DNA from: Alphaproteobacteria bacterium
GTDB lineage: Bacteria > Pseudomonadota > Alphaproteobacteria > RF32 > CAG-239
Direction: 5' to 3'
Length of the DNA stretch: 64,000 bases
NCBI GenBank assembly: GCA_017460085.1
Contig: JAFUBQ010000007.1
Location: forward strand, 1 to 64,000
A program made the translations under genes and the position numbers. Position 1 is the stretch's first letter; each line of letters begins with the position of its first letter. Below the pieces are notes generated by a model, which was not told the DNA's origin, searched no databases, and saw nothing but the letters and a program-made list of their open reading frames with translations. Below, piece after piece: positions 23,877 through 33,621 of this stretch.

Positions 23877-24067
23877 ACCGGCTTACGCCGGTGGTATCAT
23901 TTTAGGTCAAGCCAAGCTTGTCCTAAATCTTCGCGTCCTTGATATTCTATATTGCGTTGTTTGCTATACTTTATTTCTTCCATAACCGCAGTATAGCGCG
24001 AAGATTTAGGATTGTCTACATCTACCTGCTTGCGCAGGCAGTGTTACGTTCGAATCATAAAAAAAAT
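23877..24067. repeat. Dispersed palindromic repeat, copy 2
   Basis: CCACCGGC/GCCGGTGG forms a hairpin just after tcdA, then the same 140-bp unit found at 1-141 begins (23919). Outer arms CCTAAATCTTCGCG and CGCGAAGATTTAGG are conserved and the copies differ at only a few positions. The second hairpin reads CTGCCTGC-like with one change in its right arm. As at the window start, it ends immediately before the terminator of a minus-strand gene. Confidence 0.75.
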
Positions 24068-24100
24068 CCGCCGGAGCAACCTGCTCAGACGGATTTTTAA
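24060..24100 (-). terminator. Terminator of the helical hypothetical gene
   Basis: AAATCCG and CGGATTT close a hairpin with a TGAGCA/TGCTC inner stem; followed by eight T on the minus strand. Confidence 0.7.
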
Positions 24101-24104
24101 ACGA

Positions 24105-25172
24105 TTACAAATTTTCTGTTTTAGACTTCAGTGCTTTCCATATATCTTCAGCATATTGCGGAAAATAATATGCCATAAAAGCACACATGCTGGGGCTGAA
24201 AGTATGCAGCCACGGCAACAAATAAATTTGAGCAAACTCATCTTTTTCATCAGCCGGAGTTTCGTAGTACTTCAAAAGCAAATTTACTTCTTTTGCTTTT
24301 GGTGCGATGGCTCCGATAAATACACCTTTTTTCTGTTCTTTAATAAAGCATCGATACCGCTTTTCGGCAATATAATACTGATATTTCAGTTCCGGAATTT
24401 CTTGCTTTAATGTTAAGGTAAGAGCCAGTATATTCGGCATAAAACTAACTTTTAAGAGCAAACGCAATGCCTCAGTTTTTTTCCGCTTTATCAAAGACGC
24501 TATCATATCTTCATGCAACAGCGACGAACTAATTGAGCACCGCTCAATCAGCATATAAAGCAAGTCATCATCGTCCAAACCCAATAACATCTTTTGCGAT
24601 TCACGCGAAGCCATTTTTTCCTTACCTACACCGCTCAAATATGCTTCAAGAGCCTCACGCCAGCCATTAACTTCTTCGCCGCCGAACTTTAATATAGCCA
24701 TCTTCTCGTCAGGTTCTTGTAAGCTACATCTATATTTTTCAATTAGCATTTTCTCAAATTTTAACGGCAAAGCAAAATCACGGCAATAAGCCACAATTTT
24801 GAGTGGATTGCGTGTTGCAAACAGCATTTGCAGATATTCTTCAGGCAACTTCTGCGGAAAACGGCGAAATCTGTGCCATGGCATGCGTAACACCAACATT
24901 TCCAGCTCTATGTCGGTCAGCTTGCGATCAAAAACGGACTCTATCCATACATCTTGAATGGTCGAAGAAGCCTTGGCTAAAACATCGACCTCCTGTTTTT
25001 GCAACGGATGCCTAAAATAGATTCTGAGCGATTTTTCTGCCCACATTTGCTTTTTTGAATTTGCAATAAACTCATAATCATCAACGAGGCCTACCAAAAA
25101 GGAAAACTCATCTATCGACAAAGTTCTCCGCCACACTTTCCAAAAAAGGTGGATAATTTGTAACTTTTTCAT
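24105..25172 (-). CDS. Hypothetical all-helical protein
   Basis: 355 residues, not recognised. The whole chain is predicted by eye to be helical with Leu-rich amphipathic stretches spaced roughly 35-40 residues (for example SIDEFSFLVGLVDDYEF, LTDIELEMLVLRMPWHRF, DEDMIASLIKRKKTEALRL-like segments), reminiscent of alpha-solenoid repeats, but no defined repeat could be assigned. No signal peptide or catalytic motif. The ATG lacks a clear Shine-Dalgarno sequence. It is monocistronic with its own terminator. Could serve as a protein-interaction scaffold; that is inference. Confidence 0.6.
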   Translation of the reverse strand: MKKLQIIHLFWKVWRRTLSIDEFSFLVGLVDDYEFIANSKKQMWAEKSLRIYFRHPLQKQEVDVLAKASSTIQDVWIESVFDRKLTDIELEMLVLRMPWHRFRRFPQKLPEEYLQMLFATRNPLKIVAYCRDFALPLKFEKMLIEKYRCSLQEPDEKMAILKFGGEEVNGWREALEAYLSGVGKEKMASRESQKMLLGLDDDDLLYMLIERCSISSSLLHEDMIASLIKRKKTEALRLLLKVSFMPNILALTLTLKQEIPELKYQYYIAEKRYRCFIKEQKKGVFIGAIAPKAKEVNLLLKYYETPADEKDEFAQIYLLPWLHTFSPSMCAFMAYYFPQYAEDIWKALKSKTENL

Positions 25173-25307
25173 AATTCACATAATTATTGTTAATACTTAT
25201 TGCTAAGGTAAAATACATCACCGTCAAAGTCAACAAAAAATATTGAGCTTGTTTTATAAATTAGGCGCCAATTTCAATTATAAATAAACACTTATACAAG
25301 GCAATTT

Positions 25308-26015
25308 TTACCTCGCAAACGTGGTCGCCGGCTCTATATTTTCATTTTGGCGCATCCAGCAATCAAGCCCGCTGCATTCTATTTTATCCAATTCAATTAC
25401 AGAATCTATAACACGTAGTGTTTCCGCAACATTACGCCCGATTTTGGCATCATAAACAGCAATATAGCGAACCTTGAAATTGCGGTCTATTAAAAAACTT
25501 GCCCGTTGCGTAAATCCGTCGCTATCCAGCACTCCATAAAGATTTCCAACCGTTTTTGCCACATCAGAAACCAATGGTATTGATATTTTGCCGACACCGC
25601 CTTCGGCAAAAGAAAGCTTTCGCCACGCCTGATGTGCTGCCAATGAATCAACACTGACTGCAACAACTTTAATTCCGCGCTTTAAAAATTTTTCATATGC
25701 CTGATTGAATTCCGTAATTTCTTTAGGACAAACGGCCGAAAAATCGGCTCGATAAAAAACTAATAGTGCGTAGCTATCCACAATGTAATCCAAAAAATGA
25801 AATTCCTGAGTAAAACTATCATCTCCAAATACCGCAGGAGCCGTAAAATTTGGGGCAATATTTCCTACTTTTACTCCTGAATTAACTACTGATGCCTTAA
25901 AATTACTACTATAGCTGCGTGCCATATTTTCCGGATATGTACAACCGCATCTGTCATCTTCCGAACATTCGCATCTATCAGCATAGTCATAACTCCATGT
26001 TTTTGAATTTACCAT
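25308..26015 (-). CDS. Peroxiredoxin with Cys-rich N-terminal extension
   Basis: 235 residues, AhpC/Prx1-type thioredoxin fold: VGNIAPNFTAPAVFG, then the peroxidatic site FYRADFSAVCPKEITEF, a Thr-less variant of the usual PxxxTxxCP, and a C-terminal resolving cysteine in ECSGLDCWMR. It reduces peroxides using a thiol donor. Before the domain is a 30-residue extension carrying four cysteines as CEC and CGC (residues 15-25), a possible metal site. AGGAG precedes the ATG at 26015; a longer frame to 26048 is not needed. Next to nifJ, whose product is oxygen-sensitive, so oxidative defence fits the context. Confidence 0.85.
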   Translation of the reverse strand: MVNSKTWSYDYADRCECSEDDRCGCTYPENMARSYSSNFKASVVNSGVKVGNIAPNFTAPAVFGDDSFTQEFHFLDYIVDSYALLVFYRADFSAVCPKEITEFNQAYEKFLKRGIKVVAVSVDSLAAHQAWRKLSFAEGGVGKISIPLVSDVAKTVGNLYGVLDSDGFTQRASFLIDRNFKVRYIAVYDAKIGRNVAETLRVIDSVIELDKIECSGLDCWMRQNENIEPATTFAR

Positions 26016-26095
26016 TTTATCTCCTTTTTTATTGCTACTAAATAACAACTGTTATGTATAGCAAAATATATCTGTTTCAACCTTACTAAATAAAA

Positions 26096-26126
26096 AGGCG
26101 ATGTTTTCACACCGCCCTTTTATTGC
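26096..26126 (-). terminator. Terminator of nifJ
   Basis: AAGGGCGGTGT pairs with ACATCGCCTT with one bulge; a T run follows on the minus strand. It lies 19 bases past the nifJ stop. Confidence 0.65.
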
Positions 26127-26144
26127 CATATTTTAGCGTTTTTT

Positions 26145-29100
26145 TTATTTATATTGCGCTAAATGCTCAAGCAAGGCACGTTTTTCAGTGGCATTTTGCT
26201 GGGCTTTTTCAACCAACGTTTCATAACGTGCCGGATTTGATTTATTTACTACTTGGAAGCGTGTTTCGCTGGCCATAAATTCAGCGAGCGGCTTTGTAGG
26301 AGCTTTAGAATCAAGCATTAACGGAGCTAAACCGTTTTTAGCATTTTCCGGATTATAGCGATAGAGCGGCCATGAACCGGTTTCTACGGCATTCTTTTGG
26401 TGGTTTAAGCCATCAGCCATATTCAAACCTTGGTTAATGCATGGGCAGTATGCAATAATAATTGACGGACCATCGTATGCTTCGGCCTCATTAAAGGCTT
26501 TAATAACTTGCATATCATTTGCGCCCATTGCAACTTGCGCCACATAAACATTGCCGTAGCTCATAGCAATCATACCCAAATCTTTTTTAGGCAATTCTTT
26601 GCCTGCGGTAGCAAATTTTGCCGAAGCACCCAATGGTGTGGCTTTAGACTGCTGACCGCCGGTGTTAGAATATACGCCGGTATCAACAACCAAAATATTT
26701 ACATTGCGACCGCTGGCAATAGCGTGGTCTAAACCGCCGAAGCCAATATCATATGCCCAGCCGTCACCGCCGATAATCCATACCGATTTTTTGATTAAAT
26801 AGTCGGCAACTTCAGCTAAATGCTTAGCTTCATTGGTATTGAGGCTTGCTAATTTTTCCCGCAATTCTGCCACATTATCACGCTGAGCATCAATTTCCAT
26901 ATCGTTGCTTTGCGGGTTGGTTAGAATTTTGTTGGCAACTTCACCAAGTTGATTTTGCATACGCTCTAACAAAGATTTTGCCATTTGTTCACCTTGGTCA
27001 ATAGAAATACGCATACCCAAACCAAATTCGGCATTGTCTTCAAACAACGAGTTTGCCCAAGCCGGACCATGACCTTTTTCATCTTTGCAATATGGTGTGG
27101 TCGGCAAGTTACCAGAATAAATTGACGAGCAACCTGTTGCGTTTGCAACCACCATTCTATCACCAAACAATTGTGTCAGCAACTTAATATAAGCAGTTTC
27201 GCCACAGCCGGCACAAGCTCCGGAATATTCAAACAATGGTTGAATTAACTGCGTTGTTTTCGGCATATTCTTTGCTACTTCGATGCGTTTTACATAAGGC
27301 AAGGTTTCAAAAAATTGCCAATTTTCCTTTTCAGCTGCCAAATGATTTTCAATATGGTCCATATTGATGGCATGCAATTCCGGATTTTCCTTATTTTTAG
27401 CCGGACAAGCAGAAACGCATACGCCGCAACCGGTGCAATCTTCAGGTGAAATTTGCAAAATAAATTCTTTACCGGCAAATTCTTTACCTTTATACGGAAC
27501 GTGTTTTAAGGTTACCGGTGCATTTGTCAGTTCATTATTGTCAGCAACTTTCATTCTTATTACACCATGCGGGCAAACAATGGAACATTTACCGCATTGA
27601 ATACATGTATTCGGGTCCCATACCGGAATTTCAGTGGCAATGCAACGCTTTTCATATTGCGTAGTGCCTGTTGGCCAAGTGCCGTCCACGACTTCCTGCA
27701 ATTCCGAAGTTTTAACGCTATCTCCTTTATCGGCAATCAGTTTAGCGGTTAAGCCTTGTACAAATTCAGGAGCATTAGCCGGAACCGGTGCCAAACGATG
27801 GAAAGTAGATGTAACGTGGTCCGGATAGTTAACTTCAAACAAATGCGCCAATGAAGCATCAACCGCCGCATAGTTCTTTTGCACCACGGCATCGCCTTTT
27901 TTAGAATATGTTTTCTTAATGGCAGCTTTAATTTTAGCTATAGCTTCATCTTTCGGCAAAATGTTGGAAATGGCAAAGAAGCAAGTTTGCATAACCGTAT
28001 TGATGCGTTGTCCCATACCGGTAGCACGGGCAACATCAACCGCATTAATTGTATAAAACTTCAGATGTTTTGCTAAAATTTGCTCTTGAACTTCAATCGG
28101 CAGTTTATCCCAAACTTCATCAGCCTTATACGGAGCATTTAACAAGAAAGTTGCACCATCTTTGGCGATGTGCAAAATATCAACCTTTTGCATAAATTGA
28201 AATTGGTGGCAAGCCACAAAATCGGCTTTATTTATTAAATAAGCACTGCGAATAGGATTATCGGAAAAACGCAAGTGCGAAGTTGTCATTGAGCCGGATT
28301 TACGCGAGTCATAAACAAAATAACCTTGTCCGTATTTACCGGCATCTTCGGCAATAATTTTAATGGAATTTTTGTTGGCACCAACCGTTCCGTCTGCTCC
28401 TAAACCAAAGAACACCGCACGCACCACATCATCAGGTTCAACATCAAAGTTAGCATCATAAGCCAAAGATTTATGCGTTAAATCATCTTCAATGCCAACC
28501 GTAAAACCGTTAATCGGCGCATTAGAAGCAGCATTATCAAACACGGCTTTAGCCATTGCCGGTGTAAATTCTTTAGAAGACAAGCCATAACGGCCGCCGT
28601 AAATTTTCGGTAAGCTAACAATTTTACCATTACTATAGGCTTGTGACAAAGCCGTTACCACATCTAAATACAGCGGTTCGCCAAGCGAGCCGGATTCTTT
28701 AGTTCTATCCAAAACTGAAACTACTTTTACTGTTTTCGGCAAAGCCTTCAAGAAAGATTCGGTTGGGAACGGACGATACAAATGAACTTTCAATACTCCC
28801 AGTTTTGCACCGTGCGCATTCAAATATTCAATAGCTTCTTCTACTGTTTCAGCGCCGGAACCCATAACAACCACAACATTTTCGGCATCCGGTGCGCCAA
28901 CATATTGGGCGACATGATATTGACGGCCGGTAATGGCGGCAAATTTATCCATTTCTTCTTGCACAATGCTTTCAACCTTTTCGTAATATAAATTAGCGGC
29001 TTCGCGTCCTTGGAAGAAAACATCAGGATTTTGTGCCGTTCCGCGGATAACCGGTTTTTCCGGCTTCAGCGCGTGTTTAGCATTGAATTTATAGTCAACG

Positions 29101-29693
29101 CCTTCAAGCATTGCCCGCAAATCATCATCAGAGAGCAATTTTATTTTCTTAATTTCATGCGATGTGCGGAAACCGTCAAAAAAGTGCATAAACGGAACAC
29201 GAGAACGCAAAGTTGCTGTTTGTGCAATGGCAGCCATATCACCGGCTTCTTGCACTGAATTTGAGCAAAGCATTGCAAAACCGGTTTGTCTGCATCCCAT
29301 AACATCGGAGTGATCACCATAAATTGATAAAGCATGATAAGCAAGTGAACGTGCCGCCACGTGCATAACAAACGGCATTAATTCACCGGCAATTTTATAC
29401 ATGTTCGGAATCATTAAAAGCAAGCCTTGCGAGGCGGTAAAGGTGGTTGTTAAAGCGCCTGCTTGCAACGAACCGTGGCAAGCACCTGCCGCACCGGCTT
29501 CTGATTGCATTTCTTGCACGCTTGGCGTAATGCCCCAAATATTAGGCTGCTTTGCTGCCGACCATGCATCTGCCCATTCTCCCATCGGAGAGGACGGTGT
29601 AATCGGGTAAATAACACAAACTTCGTTCATGCGATGAGCCACACTGGCACAAGCCTCGTTGGCATCCATCATTTTCATTTTTGCTTCTGACAT
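26145..29693 (-). CDS. nifJ: Pyruvate:ferredoxin (flavodoxin) oxidoreductase
   Basis: 1182 residues, the usual length of the single-chain enzyme, which makes acetyl-CoA, CO2 and reduced ferredoxin from pyruvate. Domains run in the normal order: N-terminal pyrimidine-binding region (YPITPSSPMGEWAD), middle gamma domain, two 4Fe-4S motifs (CIQCGKCSIVCPHG about residue 695 and CTGCGVCVSACPA about 750), then the thiamine diphosphate domain with CAGCGETAY and GGDGWAYDIGFGGLDHA (about 975). Further cysteines near the end (AYCPC) complete the proximal cluster. AGGA precedes the ATG. Points to fermentative metabolism together with hydE. Confidence 0.97.
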   Translation of the reverse strand: MSEAKMKMMDANEACASVAHRMNEVCVIYPITPSSPMGEWADAWSAAKQPNIWGITPSVQEMQSEAGAAGACHGSLQAGALTTTFTASQGLLLMIPNMYKIAGELMPFVMHVAARSLAYHALSIYGDHSDVMGCRQTGFAMLCSNSVQEAGDMAAIAQTATLRSRVPFMHFFDGFRTSHEIKKIKLLSDDDLRAMLEGVDYKFNAKHALKPEKPVIRGTAQNPDVFFQGREAANLYYEKVESIVQEEMDKFAAITGRQYHVAQYVGAPDAENVVVVMGSGAETVEEAIEYLNAHGAKLGVLKVHLYRPFPTESFLKALPKTVKVVSVLDRTKESGSLGEPLYLDVVTALSQAYSNGKIVSLPKIYGGRYGLSSKEFTPAMAKAVFDNAASNAPINGFTVGIEDDLTHKSLAYDANFDVEPDDVVRAVFFGLGADGTVGANKNSIKIIAEDAGKYGQGYFVYDSRKSGSMTTSHLRFSDNPIRSAYLINKADFVACHQFQFMQKVDILHIAKDGATFLLNAPYKADEVWDKLPIEVQEQILAKHLKFYTINAVDVARATGMGQRINTVMQTCFFAISNILPKDEAIAKIKAAIKKTYSKKGDAVVQKNYAAVDASLAHLFEVNYPDHVTSTFHRLAPVPANAPEFVQGLTAKLIADKGDSVKTSELQEVVDGTWPTGTTQYEKRCIATEIPVWDPNTCIQCGKCSIVCPHGVIRMKVADNNELTNAPVTLKHVPYKGKEFAGKEFILQISPEDCTGCGVCVSACPAKNKENPELHAINMDHIENHLAAEKENWQFFETLPYVKRIEVAKNMPKTTQLIQPLFEYSGACAGCGETAYIKLLTQLFGDRMVVANATGCSSIYSGNLPTTPYCKDEKGHGPAWANSLFEDNAEFGLGMRISIDQGEQMAKSLLERMQNQLGEVANKILTNPQSNDMEIDAQRDNVAELREKLASLNTNEAKHLAEVADYLIKKSVWIIGGDGWAYDIGFGGLDHAIASGRNVNILVVDTGVYSNTGGQQSKATPLGASAKFATAGKELPKKDLGMIAMSYGNVYVAQVAMGANDMQVIKAFNEAEAYDGPSIIIAYCPCINQGLNMADGLNHQKNAVETGSWPLYRYNPENAKNGLAPLMLDSKAPTKPLAEFMASETRFQVVNKSNPARYETLVEKAQQNATEKRALLEHLAQYK

Positions 29694-29744
29694 TTTAATT
29701 ATATCCTCAGTTAAAAATATTAGTTAAAGTAAAATACTGGCGTT

Positions 29745-29772
29745 TTTATAGCATATTTTATCTTAAAATCAA
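29745..29772 (-). promoter_or_regulatory. Promoter of nifJ
   Basis: TTGATT (29772-29767) and TATAAA (29750-29745), 16 bases apart on the minus strand; leader about 45 bases. Confidence 0.5.
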
Positions 29773-29796
29773 GCTCAATTAACATTTTTAGCGCAA

Positions 29797-29837
29797 TAAA
29801 AAACCCCTTAGGCAAAAAACTCTGTCAAGGGGTGTCG
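29797..29837 (-). terminator. Terminator of the pyrH-fabZ operon
   Basis: ACCCCTT and AAGGGGT pair around a loop; T run follows on the minus strand. It lies 20 bases past the fabZ stop and closes the eight-gene operon. Confidence 0.75.
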
Positions 29838-29856
29838 TTTGGTTTTTTAATATAAG

Positions 29857-30309
29857 TTATTCATCAATAATCATAGCGGTTAAATCAGCTTCCGATACTA
29901 CTTGATCATCAACTTTTGAAATACCATGAAAAACAAAAATGTTGCGATGAACTTTAACTTTTTCCAAATGCATTTTCATCTGGTCACCCGGGCGCACCGG
30001 CTTGCGGAATTTAACATTATCCACGGCCATAAAAAGCACACTGCGCTTTTTATCCTGCCAGTCATCTGCTCCGCTCAGCACCACGCAGCCTGCAGTTTGT
30101 GCCATGGCTTCAACTTGCAACACACCAGGCATAATCGGATTATTCGGAAAATGTCCTTGGAAAAACAGTTCATTCATGGTCAAATTTTTTAAGCCGATAC
30201 CTTTTTCTCCCGGCACTTCCACTTCCAATCTATCCACCAACAAAAACGGATAGCGGTGCGGCAACATTTTCATAATTTCATCAATATTATAAATTTTATT
30301 TTCTGCCAT
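29857..30309 (-). CDS. fabZ: 3-hydroxyacyl-[acyl-carrier-protein] dehydratase FabZ
   Basis: 150 residues, hot-dog fold. The catalytic His is in MLPHRYPFLLVDR (about residue 19) and Glu in PGVLQVEAMAQTAG (about 70). FabZ removes water from 3-hydroxyacyl-ACP in fatty-acid elongation and competes with LpxD/LpxA for the same substrate. GAGGA precedes the ATG. It is nine bases after lpxD and ends the operon; lpxA and lpxB, its usual followers, are not here. Confidence 0.97.
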   Translation of the reverse strand: MAENKIYNIDEIMKMLPHRYPFLLVDRLEVEVPGEKGIGLKNLTMNELFFQGHFPNNPIMPGVLQVEAMAQTAGCVVLSGADDWQDKKRSVLFMAVDNVKFRKPVRPGDQMKMHLEKVKVHRNIFVFHGISKVDDQVVSEADLTAMIIDE

Positions 30310-30318
30310 TTTTTCCTC

Positions 30319-31332
30319 TTATTTTTTAGAATTTTTTTGCAAAAACGCCACCTGACGCATAAAGTCTTTGAACGGCACACATGGACTGCCCATCATCACC
30401 GCGCCGGCTTCCACATCGCGCATCACACCGCTTTGTGCGGCAATTTGCGCCATGCTGCCGATGTTTAAGTGGTCAGCCAAACCAACCTGTCCGCCCAAAA
30501 CCACATAGTCACCCAGCGTGCAGCTGCCGGCAATGCCAACTTGCGAAACAATCACGCAGCCGCGTCCCAGCTTATCGTTGTGAGCAATCTGCACCAAATT
30601 ATCAATTCGTGAACCGTCACCGATAACCGTATCATCTAAAGCACCGCGGTCAATGCAAGTATTAGCACCAATTTCTACATCATTGCCAATAATCACACGC
30701 CCTAATTGCGGAATGCGATGATGTTGACCGTTAATCAGCTGAAAACCAAAACCGTCACAGCCGATACGCGCTCCGCTGTATATATAGCAGTTGTTTCCAA
30801 TATGCGCATAAGCAATATAGGCGCTGCTGCCAATCCGGCAATTGTTACCTATTTTACAATGATGCTCAATGACCGTATGCGGTTCAATGACACAACCATC
30901 ACCGATTGTTACGTTTTCACCGATAACCGCATAGGCACCGATATGACAATTTTGCCCGATTTCAGCGCTTTTTGCAATTTGCGCCGTAGCATCAATGCCT
31001 GCTTGAGGCTTATGTTCGGCATACATATATTCGTTTAATGCCACAAATGCCAACTTCGGATTTTCACAGGTCAGTGCAATGACACTTTGCGGTAAAAATT
31101 GCACTAAATCTGCCGTTGTCACACAGGCCTTTGCTTTTATTTCAGCAGCTTTTTCTTTGCTTTTGCGGTCGTAAAAAAAGCAAATATCTTCCACACCGGC
31201 ACTTGCCATTGTGGCAATATCGGCAATTTTTTCATTGCCTTTGCTTTCATCGCTCAAAACGGCAGATGTAACCTTAGCCACATCGGCCAAGGTCACATTT
31301 TCTTTTACTTTATAAAAGCTTTTATCTACCAT
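30319..31332 (-). CDS. lpxD: UDP-3-O-(3-hydroxyacyl)glucosamine N-acyltransferase LpxD
   Basis: 337 residues. An N-terminal uridine-binding domain (to about 100) is followed by hexapeptide repeats of a left-handed beta-helix, for example [20 protein letters not shown], and the family signature GCDGFGFQ about residue 195; the catalytic His lies in [10 protein letters not shown] (about 245). A C-terminal helix ends in Lys. It adds the second N-linked 3-hydroxyacyl chain in lipid A synthesis. AAGGTGG precedes the ATG, 11 bases after bamA. The organism therefore makes lipid A and has an outer membrane. Confidence 0.97.
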   Translation of the reverse strand: MVDKSFYKVKENVTLADVAKVTSAVLSDESKGNEKIADIATMASAGVEDICFFYDRKSKEKAAEIKAKACVTTADLVQFLPQSVIALTCENPKLAFVALNEYMYAEHKPQAGIDATAQIAKSAEIGQNCHIGAYAVIGENVTIGDGCVIEPHTVIEHHCKIGNNCRIGSSAYIAYAHIGNNCYIYSGARIGCDGFGFQLINGQHHRIPQLGRVIIGNDVEIGANTCIDRGALDDTVIGDGSRIDNLVQIAHNDKLGRGCVIVSQVGIAGSCTLGDYVVLGGQVGLADHLNIGSMAQIAAQSGVMRDVEAGAVMMGSPCVPFKDFMRQVAFLQKNSKK

Positions 31333-31343
31333 TTTAGACCACC

Positions 31344-33605
31344 TTATAAGCTGGTACCGAAGTTCAAGCGGAAAACTTCTTTTTCATCGTAACGTTCTTT
31401 AACAATCGGAAAACCAAAGTCAAGGTCAATTTTACCCATTGGCGACAGCCAGTCAAAACCAAAACCGACCGATTGTCTGATTTTATCCGAATATAATACC
31501 GGATGATACGGGTCTTTCATATTATCCGGCTTGCCCAAAGCACCTAAATCCCAGAACAAACGGCCTTTAACGCCAAGTTCGTCCAAACCGATTGGGAACA
31601 AGGTTTCTACGCCTGAATACATCATCCAGTTACCGCCTAAAGCGTCGTTTGTCTGTGCATCTCTGGCACCTATACCGGCAAATTCAAAACCACGCATATT
31701 TTGTCCGCCTAAATAGAAACGGTCAAACAAACGCACATCTTTGCCGCCGTAGCCTTTAATATATCCGGCTGTTGCAAAGAACTTAAACGTAAAGAAATCG
31801 GCAAGTGTGTAGAATTTATAGGCCTTTGCCTCAAATTTATTATATTTGTTGTTACCACCCACACCGGCAATATCGTGGCTCAGCGATAAGAAGTAACCTT
31901 CTTTGGTATTGTAAGCATTATCACGCTTATCATATACCAAAGTTTGCCCAATTGCCGAGGTTGTTGTTTTACCTTCTTCATTTTTAATAAAGTAAGAAGC
32001 ATTGTCTTTAACGTGGCGAACTTCGTTTTCACTCAACGTATAACGAACATAATGTCCAAAGTCGTCAGTATAGTTCCACCCCATGCGCAAACGGCCGCCG
32101 TATGTTGAGGTATCATAAGAAGCCTCATCTTTATAATCTTGCTCTTGCATAAATAAATCGGCACCGGCGCTCAAACGTCTGTTTAAGAAATATGGTTCCG
32201 TAAAGCTCAAAGTAACATCTTGCGTTCTTTGCGAAATACCAAAGTTAATACCTGCCTGTTGCCCTTTGCCGCGGAAGTTGTTTTCCGTTACACCGGCACG
32301 GAACAAAGCACCGTTGGTTGTTGAATAACCGACACCAACGTTGAAGTAACCGGTAGATTTTTCTTCAACCTTAACATCTAAGTTAGCCTTATCCGGCGCA
32401 GTTTGCGTGGTTTCAATATCCACTTTGCTGAAGTAATTCAAATTTTCTACATTGCGGCGCGAATCACGAATTTTTGAATAGTTCATTGCATCGCCTTCAG
32501 CCACGCGAAATTCGCGGCGAATTACTTCGTCCATTGTGCGGTCATTACCGGTAATGTTAATGCGATCAATAAAGATACGGTCACCTTCATAAACATTAAA
32601 CACAATGTCAACTTTGCCGTTTTCGACATCGCGCACCAATTCCGGTTCCACATTAACAAATGCAACACCGCGTTTTCCTAAATAATCGGTCATCTGCGAA
32701 ACGGTTTTTTCCACATCGCTCTGTTTATACCAATCACCTTCGTCAACTTCAATTTCGCCATATAAATCATCGGCATTAACATTTGCCATATGAGATTTTA
32801 CGCTTACTTTGTTAACTTCATAGCGCGGACCTTCATCTAAAGAATAGGTTAAAATAAACGATTTTTTATCTTCGCTTAATTCTGCCACGGCTGATTTTAC
32901 CGCAAAATCGGCATAACCGCGGTCGGTATAGAAGCGGCGCAGCAATTCTTTATCATATTCCATTTTTTCGGCATCATAATTTTCTTTAGAGCTGAAAATT
33001 CGATACCAACGGCTTTCTTTGCTCATAATTTCTTCTTGCAAATCAGAGCTAGAATAGTGCGTATTACCTAAGAAATTGATTTTATCAATCTTTGCCGTAG
33101 CGCCTTCATCAATTTCATAAATTAAATCTACGCGGTTTTCATCACGCTCAATAATTTTCGGCTCAACCGTAACCGTATAGCGTCCGGTTTTACGATACAC
33201 ATCTAAAATGCGCTGAACATCTTGCTGAACTTTTGCTTTTTCAAAAATAGAGCGTGGGCCTAACTGCACCTCTTTTTCTAAAATTTTATCATCAATCTTG
33301 TCATTGCCGTCAAAAGCGCGTTTGCCGATAATCGGGTTTTCAACTACATTAACTTTAAGTACATTTCCCGTAGTGTCAAAGTTAATATCGCTGAACAGAC
33401 CCGTTTCATACAAACTCTTAAACGCATTATCCAATGCATCTTGCGACACATTGCTGTTTTGCGGCAAGTTCAAATATGACAGCACTGTGGCTTTTTCCAC
33501 ACGCTGCAAACCGTTAACTTCAATGTCTTTAACATACAAACCTTGCGCGTTTGCCTGCAAAGCCATAAAGCCCGATAATATACCTACATATAATAGTTTT
33601 TTCAT
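31344..33605 (-). CDS. bamA: Outer-membrane protein assembly factor BamA
   Basis: 753 residues. A signal peptide ([20 protein letters not shown]) is followed by five POTRA domains (about 22-415) and the Omp85 barrel, with the loop-6 motif VRGF-type sequence seen as [10 protein letters not shown] and the ending NFGTSL. BamA folds outer-membrane beta-barrels, including the giant autotransporter of this window. An earlier Met exists in frame at 33629, but the ATG at 33605 has AAGGGA seven bases upstream and begins the signal peptide. It follows rseP by 16 bases. Confidence 0.97.
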   Translation of the reverse strand: MKKLLYVGILSGFMALQANAQGLYVKDIEVNGLQRVEKATVLSYLNLPQNSNVSQDALDNAFKSLYETGLFSDINFDTTGNVLKVNVVENPIIGKRAFDGNDKIDDKILEKEVQLGPRSIFEKAKVQQDVQRILDVYRKTGRYTVTVEPKIIERDENRVDLIYEIDEGATAKIDKINFLGNTHYSSSDLQEEIMSKESRWYRIFSSKENYDAEKMEYDKELLRRFYTDRGYADFAVKSAVAELSEDKKSFILTYSLDEGPRYEVNKVSVKSHMANVNADDLYGEIEVDEGDWYKQSDVEKTVSQMTDYLGKRGVAFVNVEPELVRDVENGKVDIVFNVYEGDRIFIDRINITGNDRTMDEVIRREFRVAEGDAMNYSKIRDSRRNVENLNYFSKVDIETTQTAPDKANLDVKVEEKSTGYFNVGVGYSTTNGALFRAGVTENNFRGKGQQAGINFGISQRTQDVTLSFTEPYFLNRRLSAGADLFMQEQDYKDEASYDTSTYGGRLRMGWNYTDDFGHYVRYTLSENEVRHVKDNASYFIKNEEGKTTTSAIGQTLVYDKRDNAYNTKEGYFLSLSHDIAGVGGNNKYNKFEAKAYKFYTLADFFTFKFFATAGYIKGYGGKDVRLFDRFYLGGQNMRGFEFAGIGARDAQTNDALGGNWMMYSGVETLFPIGLDELGVKGRLFWDLGALGKPDNMKDPYHPVLYSDKIRQSVGFGFDWLSPMGKIDLDFGFPIVKERYDEKEVFRLNFGTSL

Positions 33606-33621
33606 GTTTTTTTCCCTTATA

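Noticed and set aside
28782..29610. Several plus-strand frames across nifJ
   Set aside because: They are antisense to a highly conserved gene and show no start signals or family resemblance.
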